DNA of 64,000 nt, from the NCBI RefSeq assembly GCF_014649695.1, contig NZ_BMTN01000002.1, forward strand, positions 434,001-498,000. The letters run 5' to 3'. Positions 29,429 to 37,300 of this stretch are shown here, one piece after another. Position numbers and translations under genes: made by a program. Position 1 is the first letter of the stretch; each line of letters opens with the position of its first letter. The notes beneath the pieces are model-generated. The model saw nothing but the letters and a program-made list of their open reading frames with translations. It did no database searches and was not told the origin of the DNA. The DNA comes from Streptomyces kurssanovii. GTDB taxonomy: Bacteria > Actinomycetota > Actinomycetes > Streptomycetales > Streptomycetaceae.

Positions 29429-29695
29429 GCCCGGCCCCTTCGGCCCGCCCCGCGTGCCGCTGTTCACGGAACGTGCGGCGCGACGAACGGGCTCGGCACC
29501 TGCGTCCAGACGACCACAATGAACCCCGATCGGAGGAATGCTGCTTCCCCGTCGTCGCCGTCGCCACCGGTGTTGTAGCGGTAGTGGACATCGCCCACGT
29601 GTCCGCGGAGCGGGTGAGATGGGCATGCCCCCGATCCCGCACTTCCGGGACAAGGGCGTAATTGGCAGCCCTTGGCGATTCACTCTCCCACGTGC
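29429..29695. other. Intergenic region after the signal-peptidase-like gene
   Basis: About 270 bases without a credible gene. It contains a short tRNA D-arm-like string near 29657-29670 but no tRNA can be completed. The region ends in a perfect palindrome. Confidence 0.4.
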
Positions 29696-29731
29696 AGAGG
29701 TGGGCGTCCTGCCGGCAGGACGCCCACCTCT
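29696..29731. terminator. Perfect 36-bp palindromic terminator
   Basis: Two 18-base arms (29696-29713 and 29714-29731) are exact reverse complements, so the RNA folds to a long stem with a minimal loop on either strand; it is followed by TTC. It lies between convergent genes (stops at 29428 and 29753) and can serve both. Confidence 0.8.
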
Positions 29732-29752
29732 TTCACACCTCAGCCACAGACC

Positions 29753-30154
29753 TCAGGAACGGAACCCTGATGTCTCGTCCCAAGGGATTCCGTGCCATTC
29801 CGTCAAGGCGTAAGCCATGAGGCGGTCATTGAACACAGGATCCGTCACCCCACTGAGAATAGTGGTCAACATCAGATCGTTGCCACGGGTGGCACTTTCT
29901 CCCAATGCGGGACGTGCTTCCTCGAGGACGATGTCGAGAATCTCGCCCCCGACGCTCACTTGGACGTACTGCTCGAGGACCGGTTCGGCAGGGCGGGAAA
30001 TACGTACCGTGCTGCTCGCCCAGCCCTCTCCCTCCTTCACCTCACCGCTGGAGACGTCCACGTCCTCGTCGCGCAGGTGAGTCAGAAGAACGTTCAGCGC
30101 TTCCAGTGGAGATCGCCCTCCCGACTCCCCGAGGGCGCCGCACTCGAAAGCCAT
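29753..30154 (-). CDS. Hypothetical protein in the immunity-gene array
   Basis: 133 residues, acidic and soluble, with a strong GGAGGAG ribosome site seven bases before its ATG. No recognised domain. Segments include RSPLEALNVLLTHLRDEDVD and VLEQYVQVSVGGEILDIVL, and it ends LTEWHGIPWDETSG. Size, acidity and place among SUKH genes suggest an immunity protein, but this is guesswork by context. Base composition is less GC-rich than the flanking core genes. Confidence 0.6.
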   Translation of the reverse strand: MAFECGALGESGGRSPLEALNVLLTHLRDEDVDVSSGEVKEGEGWASSTVRISRPAEPVLEQYVQVSVGGEILDIVLEEARPALGESATRGNDLMLTTILSGVTDPVFNDRLMAYALTEWHGIPWDETSGFRS

Positions 30155-30172
30155 TCTTCACTCCTCCGCACA

Positions 30173-30259
30173 TCAGTCGTCAAAAACATAGTTGACGACT
30201 ATCCCGAACCCTCTCTCGAGGCACGTGTCCTTCAACGCCTGAATGGCCTTCTTCTTCAT
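30173..30259 (-). CDS. Possible 28-residue peptide or gene remnant
   Basis: Starts with ATG two bases past the stop of the truncated SUKH and encodes MKKKAIQALKDTCLERGFG plus nine residues (to VFDD). There is no good ribosome site of its own, but it could be translated by coupling. It may instead be the end of a lost immunity gene. Low confidence that it is a real gene. Confidence 0.25.
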   Translation of the reverse strand: MKKKAIQALKDTCLERGFGIVVNYVFDD

Positions 30260-30261
30260 TT

Positions 30262-30574
30262 TCAGGGCAGGAATTCCCAGAACGGGCCGTCGAGCGCACG
30301 GTCACGAACGCACAACGTCACGTCCATCCCCTTGAGATAGGCCAGCAACCACTCGCTGAACGTCATCTCGTACAGCGTCCAGGCCGGACTGTCGAACTCC
30401 TGAACGACGACACGCCAGGGGGACGAGGGGTCGTCGGGGACGCGGAGGAAAACCGCCTCGCCCGTCGTGGCCGACGCCACCGGCATCAGTTCGCCGGGGT
30501 TTCCCCCTACCGGACTGGGCAGGAACTCCGCCATGTCATCCTCGCGCCAGAACTCTAGATCTTCCCTGATCTTA
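30262..30574 (-). pseudogene. Truncated SUKH immunity gene, C-terminal part, cut by an insertion sequence
   Basis: The frame reads IREDLEFWREDDMAEFLPSP and continues GNPGELMPVASATTGEAVFLRV and EMTFSEWLLAYLKGMDVTL, clearly the C-terminal half of a SUKH protein like the one at 28093-28608. An internal ATG (30534) would give 90 residues. The IS5-type element enters at 30575. Beyond its far end only about ten more codons in the same frame (GWYGLN) remain before the stop of the toxin remnant, so the N-terminal half had already been deleted. Nonfunctional as SUKH unless the half-domain is used. Confidence 0.75.
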
Positions 30575-31450
30575 GAGCTTGTCTCACGTGGTGAGGTTGG
30601 TCAGCTTTTTGTAGCAGGTCAGTGCGGCCGCGAGACCGAGGAAGCCGAGAAAGTGCGTACCCTTCCGCTCGTACCGGACGGTGAGGCGGCGGTAGCCGAA
30701 GAGCCAGGAGATCGACCTTTCGATCTTCCAGCGGTGTCGGCCGAGCCGCTCGCTGGATTCGATTCCCGGGCGGGCGATGCGTGGGACGATGCCGCGGCTG
30801 CGCAGCCACCTCAGGTGCTCGGCGGAGTGGTAGGCCTTGTCCGCGCGGAGCTTGCCGGGACGGCGCCGGCGCGGCCCGCGCCGCGACCGGAACGCGGGTA
30901 TGCCCAGGACCAGCGGCAGCAAAGCCTGACTGTCATGGACGTTGGCACCAGACACACCGAGCGCCAGGGGTAAGCCCTGAGCGTCGGACAGGACGTGCAG
31001 CTTGCTGCCCTTCTTGCCCCGGTCGACCGGATTGCGCCCGGTCAGCGATCCCCCCTTTCGCGCGGACGGAGGCCGCATCCACGATCACTGAGGTCCAGTC
31101 CACTTCACCGCGCGCACCGAGCTCGTCCAGGACTGCTCGGTGTAACCGTCTCCAAAGTCCGGCCTCGGTCCAAACGGAGAACCGGCGGTGCGCGGTGGCG
31201 GGAGAAACCCCGAAGGCCTCGGGTAGGTGCCGCCATGCGCATCCGCTGGTCAACACGTACACCACGGCAGTGAACACGGCCCGCTCGTCGCACGGGGCCG
31301 TGCCCCCGCCCTGCGGACGCGAGGCGAATAACGGAAGCAACGGAGCAACCAACGCCCAGAGTTCGTCAGGAACCAACCGCTGCGACAGACCAACACCCAT
31401 GACAAGGCATCATGCCGCATCCATCTCACGCCACGTGAGACAAGCTCTTA
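30572..31450. mobile_element. IS5-family insertion sequence with target duplication
   Basis: The element itself spans 30575-31447 (873 bp). Its ends are 17-bp perfect inverted repeats (GAGCTTGTCTCACGTGG at 30575-30591 and its complement at 31431-31447). A 3-bp direct repeat TTA flanks it at 30572-30574 and 31448-31450, as expected of IS5-type (IS1031/IS427-like) transposition. It interrupts the SUKH remnant. Intact ends and target duplication show a fairly recent insertion. Confidence 0.9.
30584..31400 (-). CDS. IS5-family transposase in two frames
   Basis: The first frame (31400 to about 31050) starts MGVGLSQRLVPDELWALVAP, with YVLTSGCAWRHLPEAFG and DWTSVIVDAASVRAKGG (first Asp of the DDE site). 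The second frame (to 30584) continues KGGSLTGRNPVDRGKKGSKLHVL, then LRADKAYHS and GRHRWKIERSISWL (Asp and Glu of DDE). The frames meet at an A3G6 run at 31050-31058 (minus strand) and differ by +1. Either a programmed frameshift makes the fusion transposase, as in other IS5-type elements, or small indels have inactivated it. Confidence 0.8.
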
Positions 31451-31479
31451 TTCAGACCGTACCACCCCTGGATCAACCG

Positions 31480-32345
31480 CTACATCCAGTCCGGATAATC
31501 CATCGCATCCCAACGCCCGTTCGAACGGAAGACGTTGATGACATCCGGATCGGACACATAGAACGTCTTCCGAGGCTCTTGGCCTTCTGCTGGAATGCAC
31601 ATTTGCAGTCGTCACACATGGCACGATTCACAGAGATGGAATTGGCTCCTGGATTCAGAGTCGAGGCTTGCTTCTCTGCGTGAGAGAGGTAGTACGCGCC
31701 CGGCCCCTCCTTGTTGTCAAGGAACCCGTTCGGCGTCCTCTGATAGCCGCCAAAACTGGACTGTACTTGCGTCGGCGTCGCTCGCTGGAATCCCGCGGGA
31801 ACTTGCGTAGCATATCCACTCGCTGCTTGCACGCCCCCGGCGTCGGCTGCCGTCTTCTTGGGGTCGAGCTTGGGGAAGTTCACCTTGCTCGGATGCGGCG
31901 CGGCACGCAGCGCATCCGCAGTCGGGCAACCGTCGTTGTGGACGAGTACCGCCGCCGAGCCGGCCACCACGAAGTACGTGCGCTGACCGTCGACAGTGAG
32001 GTTGTGGACACGCTGGCTCCGACGGGTCTCGTCGATCGCCGTGACCTGGACCCAGGTACCGGCCGAGGTCTGGAGCCACATGCCGGGCTCGAGGTCCTCG
32101 GCGTTGACCCACTTGCCGACCAGAAGGGGTGCTCGTCAGTGGCCGTGATGGTCTCGGGCTTGGCGTCGCCGTCCTTGCCGTCGGGGTCGACGGTGATGGT
32201 GATCAGGTGCTTGACACCGCTGTGGTTGCGGGTGTCGGTGATCTGACGGGCCTGCAGGTCGCCGGTCTCCGGGTCAGAGGCCAGGACGTATTCGCCTTCC
32301 TGCAGGTCCTCGATGCTCTTTGCGGACCCGTCGGCCAATCCTTCC
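31480..32345 (-). pseudogene. Orphan polymorphic-toxin tip: HINT protease domain plus deaminase toxin, frameshifted
   Basis: Remnant of an RHS-type toxin C-terminus. It opens inside a PT-HINT domain (ADGSAKSIEDLQEGEYVLAS, then ITATDEHPFW), shifts frame at about 32120, and resumes with KWVNAEDLEPGMWLQ and VHNLTVDGQRTYFVVAGSAA. Next comes a toxin domain with YYLSHAEKQAS (His-Ala-Glu) and MCDDCKCAF (CxxC), the zinc motif of nucleic-acid deaminase toxins. A second shift near 31590 precedes FYVSDPDVINVF and the stop at 31480. There is no start codon or RHS core in front; its upstream end is fused to an inverted DUF5753 fragment. Confidence 0.8.
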
Positions 32346-32632
32346 GCCGGAGCAGATGGCCGAGCAACTGGAGCACATCGCGGCGTTGGCGCAGGATCGC
32401 CGGACCGTTCCACAGATCCTTCCGTGGAACTGCGGACCCCACCCTCTGATGATGGGCATGGCCAAGGTCATGGCCTTCCCAGATGCCCCGCCCCTGATCT
32501 ACTTGGAGTCCCAGTACAGCGGGGACACTATCGACGATCCGTCCATCGTGAAGCAGTACCGCAGGGCATACGATCGGCTCAGGGCCGCCGCGCTGCCGCC
32601 GGAGGTGTCCCTAGCCATGATCGAGAGCACCT
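32333..32632 (+). pseudogene. Fragment of a WhiJ-like DUF5753 regulator
   Basis: Encodes RPILPPEQMAEQLEHIAALA, then TVPQILPWNCGPHPLMMGMA and DTIDDPSIVKQYRRAYDRLR, collinear with and very similar to the C-terminal third of the intact regulator at 26798-27652. Helix-turn-helix and the front of DUF5753 are missing. The left end abuts the inverted HINT remnant across a ten-base region that both readings share (about 32333-32345), suggesting an illegitimate junction. The right end runs into a transposase fragment. Confidence 0.8.
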
Positions 32633-32635
32633 GCG

Positions 32636-32936
32636 CAAACCCGGGCCGAGGACCCCGCCGTCCCCGTCAAGCACCTCTTCGAAGAGATCAAGGCCCTCGG
32701 CTTCACGGGCTGCCTGAACCTCCTGCACCAACCAAGGCCGCGCGGACGCCACATCTCCCCGCGCAGACTCGCCCGGATGCTCCTCACCCGACAACCTCAA
32801 GACCGAGCATCGCGATCTTCTGGCCCGGCTCACCGCAGCCTGCCCCGGGATGACCCAACTGGCCGCCAAAATCAGGGGGCCTGGAGCGGGACCGCGACGC
32901 CCTGATCGCCGCGCTCACGCTTCCCTGGTCACACCG
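32636..32936 (+). pseudogene. Degraded ISL3-family transposase fragment
   Basis: Pieces in shifting frames resemble the C-terminal half of ISL3 transposases. VKHLFEEIKALGFTGCLNLL (about 32672-32731) is followed by LLARLTAACPGMTQLAAKI (about 32813-32872) and, after an internal deletion, LERDRDALIAALTLPWS (about 32881-32931). No inverted ends are visible. It abuts the 3' end of the signal-peptidase-like gene. Confidence 0.65.
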
Positions 32937-33606
32937 ACTGCGCATCAACCGGTGGATCTGGGTTCAGCGGCACAGGTGCGGGCAAGCTCCGCTGCCGTGC
33001 GACCCAAGAAGCGATCTGCACCACGAGCGCGCTGAGGGTGAGGAGGAGCCCGAGCAGCACCGTCAGTGCCAGCGCGAGGAGGCCGGTCTGGTTGTCGAGG
33101 ACCCGTGCCTGGACTGCGGTGGCCGCGACGCTACCTGACTGCTCGCTGAGGAAGAAGCGTGAGTCGTTGGAGTTCGCACGGTGATCGCCGAGCAGGAAGA
33201 GCCGCCCCTCAGGCACCACTACATCGTACGGGGGTGCCATGCCAGACGGATCGCCGTCCTTTACGTACGGCTCGACCAGCGGCGTCCCGTTCACTATCAC
33301 CGGCGCACCGGGGCTCTGCCTGACGTGGTCGCCACCAACGCCGATCACACGCCAGAGCACGGCCCTGCCCTCGTAACGATCCCCCGTCTGATAAAGCACC
33401 ACATCACCCTGCCTTACCGCGCCCACGTCGGTTCGCTCGAGAAAGACACGATCGCCAGGGGAATATGTCGGATCCATGGCATTGCCATTGATGATGATCG
33501 TCGTATATCTGGTGCCGATGAGCAGAGCCGCACCCACGGCCAGAGCCAACCCCGCAGAGCCCAGCACCCATCCAGCAATCCGCAAGCGGCGTCCAGCCCG
33601 CCCCAT
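32929..33606 (-). CDS. Second signal peptidase I-like protein lacking both catalytic residues
   Basis: A 225-residue paralogue of the protein at 28760-29428, with an N-terminal helix (about 10-32), an S26-like domain and a C-terminal helix (about 178-205). Box B reads NGNAMDPTYSPG with Ala43 at the nucleophile position. Box D reads LWRVIGVGGD with Trp85 where the general-base Lys belongs. Box E, GDHRANSNDSR, is intact. Strong ribosome site (GGAGG). It lies between the SUKH immunity gene of the RHS toxin and the orphan tip, on the same strand. A role in export, anchoring or recognition of the toxin without cleavage is possible but unproved. Confidence 0.85.
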   Translation of the reverse strand: MGRAGRRLRIAGWVLGSAGLALAVGAALLIGTRYTTIIINGNAMDPTYSPGDRVFLERTDVGAVRQGDVVLYQTGDRYEGRAVLWRVIGVGGDHVRQSPGAPVIVNGTPLVEPYVKDGDPSGMAPPYDVVVPEGRLFLLGDHRANSNDSRFFLSEQSGSVAATAVQARVLDNQTGLLALALTVLLGLLLTLSALVVQIASWVARQRSLPAPVPLNPDPPVDAQSV

Positions 33607-33726
33607 ACTTCCTCCGAATCAGCGAATAGAATCGACGACTGCATCGAGTTGTCGAGCCACCGACCCGTCCGGCGCCCAGCCCAGTGCAGCGAGCCGTTCG
33701 ACCAGGCCCGGGGCCGACGAGGCCTG

Positions 33727-34263
33727 TCACACCACCGGACCCATTGGGTAGAAGTCCGGTTGCGGGAACAGCCGCGCGATGGAGAAGGGCTCGAACTCCG
33801 GGTCCGCCAGAACCCGGTAGACGAACTCAGAGGTGGACATGCGCACCTCGTGCCAGGGGTAGGGGTCGCCCTTCGTGACGATGGGCCAGGTCGCCGGGTC
33901 CGCCTCGGCGGATGCCAGCCAGAAGTAGCTGCACTCCCTCTCTCCGAAGGCCCACGGAATGAGGCCTCGGCCACCGGGCCGGTACATCTGGTACGGCTTG
34001 ACCACGGGATGGGGCCCTTCCTCAGGGCTGTGGCTGAGGTACTTGTGCCAGATACGGGTCAGGTCGAACTGTCCCGTGACATCGACGCAGAAAACATTCA
34101 TGAACTCCGAGAATTCTCCCTTGCCGAACGTCTCGACAAGTCTCTTGTAATCCTCGGGCAGCGACGTACCGAGATCTTCCTCAACACTGCCCCAGGGGAG
34201 TTCCAGCGCCAGCGGCTCCCAGTTCGTGGCCTCGGCGATTCGCTCGACCCACATTCTTTTCAC
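33727..34263 (-). CDS. SUKH (SMI1/KNR4) immunity protein of the RHS nuclease
   Basis: A 178-residue acidic protein with the full SUKH pattern: WGSVEEDLGTSLPEDYKRL near residue 25, then VETFGKGEFSEFMNVF, GRGLIPWAFGERECSYFWL, and MSTSEFVYRVLADPE. It lies 62 bases downstream of the RHS toxin stop, same strand, the standard place for a cognate immunity gene. A strong hairpin stands between the two, so it may have its own or attenuated transcription. It should bind and block the DRGH nuclease in the cytoplasm. Ribosome site GGAAGTG precedes the ATG. Confidence 0.85.
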   Translation of the reverse strand: MKRMWVERIAEATNWEPLALELPWGSVEEDLGTSLPEDYKRLVETFGKGEFSEFMNVFCVDVTGQFDLTRIWHKYLSHSPEEGPHPVVKPYQMYRPGGRGLIPWAFGERECSYFWLASAEADPATWPIVTKGDPYPWHEVRMSTSEFVYRVLADPEFEPFSIARLFPQPDFYPMGPVV

Positions 34264-34282
34264 TTCCGATCGCAGACTGGGA

Positions 34283-34318
34283 CCGGGGGGCGTGACGGAT
34301 GTCCGCCACGCCCCCCGG
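34283..34318 (-). terminator. Hairpin between the RHS toxin gene and its immunity gene
   Basis: Perfect 12-bp stem (34283-34294 with 34307-34318), 12-base loop, seven bases past the toxin stop and 19 bases before the immunity ATG. It probably terminates or attenuates toxin-gene transcripts. Confidence 0.7.
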
Positions 34319-34325
34319 AACTACT

Positions 34326-37300
34326 TTATGGGGTGTTGTAGATCGGCACCGTAGCGCTGGCGCCGCTCGAACTGCTCCAGGTTATGTCGAACCGGTCCGG
34401 CATCGGATCGGTGGGACTCGGATAGCTCACCATGACCTGGTAGAAGACAGTGTGGCCGTTGTTGATCTGATTGGCCACCGCATCCTCCACCGCCGACATC
34501 GTCACCTGGTTCACGTCCTTGTACATCGGAGCCAGGTTGCGGATGTCCTCACCCGAGCCGCCGAACCTTGAGGCGATCAGGTGGCCTCGGTCCAGACCCT
34601 TCCGATAGAGCGGACCGCCCTTCTGCATCGCCTTCGGGATGAACAGCGGGTCATCGGTGGGCCAGACCGTCGGGGAGCCGAAGATCCCGTCGCCTCCGTA
34701 TATCTCACCGGTCTTCTTGTCCACGTTGTTGACGTCGTGCCAGTTCAGACAGGCGATCGCGCCCTGGGAACGGCCCGCGCTGTCGAGCGGCATGTAGTAG
34801 ATCTGGCTCTGCCTCTTGCCGCAGTCCGCCTTCTGGAACGGGAACCGGGTGACGCCGCCCTGCCACTCCTTCTGGTCGTCGGGCTTGGTGAGCAGACCCT
34901 TGTTGTAGTTCGGCGTGGGACCGGGCTCCGTCTCGTACCCGTTGGGCCCCGTCTCGTCGTTCCACCCGACGCCGTTGAGGAACACGTCGAAGACGGTGAG
35001 CCAGCCACCACCGCCGACCTTCGGCGCCGACTTCGGCGCCGTCTTCGTCGAGCCGCTGTCGCCGCCGCCGAAGAACTTCTCGCAGGCGTCCCACCCGAAG
35101 CAGTGCCCGTCCAGCTCGATGAAGTTGACGGGATTGCCGCCGGTGAAGGCGTACCGGTTTCCGGTGTAGGGGTCCGATCCGAGCCCCATGTCCGACAGCG
35201 CCCCGTTGTACATGTCCCGGGAGGTGAAGCGGTTGAGGCCCGGATTGTAGTCGCGGAAGCCCATGTCGTACGTGCCGGAATGGGCGTCCCAGCGCTTGGA
35301 GTTGAACCGGTAGGGGTTGTACGACTCCTTCGTCGGGTCGTTCGCGACCGGCTTGTCGATGCCGGTGAACTCGTCCTTGTCGTCGGAGCCGTACGCGGTG
35401 TACCCGTACGTCGCCTTGGCGTTGCCGTCCTTGTCGGTCAGAGTCTCGACGTCGGTGTGCGAGTTGTAGCCGTAGAAGCCGTTCTCGCTGGTGCCGTCGG
35501 TGTTGTGCTTGACCTGGGACAGACGCTCGCCCCACGGGCTGTACTGGTAGGACTTGGTGAGCTCGCCGGCGACCTCCTCGCCCAGCACCTCGGTCGACAG
35601 ACCGAGGTAGGTGAAGTCGGTCGTCTTGCCGTCGGCCGTCTTGGACGCGGTGCGGTCCAGCGGGTCGAAGGTGTACTTCGTCGACTTCAGCGCACCCGCG
35701 TCGTCCGCCTTCAGGGACTCCACGACATGGTCGAACCCGTCGTAGACGCTTCGCTCGATGACCTTCCCGCCCGCGACGACCGACTCCTGACGGCCGAACG
35801 GGTCGTAGTTGTAGGTGGCGGTCGACCCGCCCATGACGGCGGACTGCAGCCGGTTGCGGTCGTAGGTGTACGTCGTGGACGTGCCCTTGACCGTCTGGCT
35901 GATGACGTTGGCGTTGTCGTCGTGGACGTAGGTGTCCGTGCCCGCGCCGTTTCCGGTCTTGACCGACTTCGCGAGCCGGTCGGACGGGTCGTAGGTGTAG
36001 TCGGTGGTGGACTCGAGGTACGCCGCGTGGTTGTCGGCGTTCATCTTCTTCGCGACGTCCTGCGCCTTGCTGCCGTTGGCGTCGTAGGCGTAGGTGTGCG
36101 AGGAGACGAGAGTGCCGGAGCCCTTCTTCTCCGTCGTCGACTTCAGCACACCGTTGAGGTAGTACGTGTAGTCGACCGTGTTCTGGTTGGCCTTGGTCTC
36201 CCTGAGCTTCTGGCCGCGGTCGGTGTACGTGTACGACGTCACCTTCGGCGAGGCGTCCGTGGCCGTCTTGCCGACCGACACCTGCTGGACCAGCTCACGC
36301 AGGTCGTAGGTGTACTTGGAGAACTGGTCGGGGTGGGTGACGGTCTCCGTCCGGCCATTGGAGTCGTACGTGAACGACGTGACCTTCTTCTCCTGGCCCG
36401 CCAGAGCCTCGGTCACCTTCTGGACCTGGTTGAGTCCGGTGTAGGCGACCGTGTAGGCGTCGATCTTCGTACCCGACGACGTGTCGTCGATCGAGGTCAG
36501 GTTGCCGTTGACGTCGTAGGAGTAGGCGAAGGTGTTCTTCTCGGCGTCGGTCTCACCAGTCGTGTCGCGCACCAGCTTGACCGCGTCCGCGACGACCACA
36601 CCGCCGCTGTTCTGCTCCAGCTTGAGCTTGGCGTCGTTGCCCTGCTTGAGGCTGTAGGAACCGAGCGCGACCCAGGTGCCGGCGGCCGTGTTCTGGTTCT
36701 TGGTGACCGCCGGGTGCGTGGTCGCGCCCTGGGACAGGGTGTACTTCGCCGTCGTGGCCGCTCCGGGCACCGCGGGGAACTTCACGTACGCGGTGTACGT
36801 GCCGTCCTTCGGGACGTTGAGCGTCCAGTTGAAGGCATCGGTGCCGCTGCCGGCCGCGTGCGTCCGGTGGTCGTAGCCCTGCTGCCCGGCGATGTCGCCC
36901 GTGCTCCAGGTGCCGGAGGACGAGGTGTGCTGCGCGTCGGAATTGTCGACCAGGACCACGCCCGAACCCACCGGCACGCCGTCGTCCGACTTGGACTTCA
37001 GCTTCCCGTCGGGGTAGTAGGACCACGTCATGGTGCGGTTCGAGGACCCGCCGGCCGACGTCAGCGTGCGGGCCTTCTGCTGGCCCGTGTCGGTGTAGTC
37101 GTACGTCGTGGTGATGTCCCACGGATCGGTGGACTTGCGGATCCAGCCGTTGTCGAAGTAGTCGAACGTCGTGTCGTTGCGGACCGTCTGGCCCTCCGAC
37201 GGCGGCGCCGAGGTCTTCTTGGTCCTGCCCACCTCGTCGTACACGGTCTCTGTGTAGACGTTGGGGTCGTTGTAGCGGGAGTCGGCGGGGGCGTACGGCT

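Noticed and set aside
29640-29715. tRNA-like string (GTAATTGGCAGC) that resembles a glutamine/glutamate tRNA D-arm
   Set aside because: No anticodon arm, no GGTTCGAAT-type T-loop and no acceptor pairing could be built around it.
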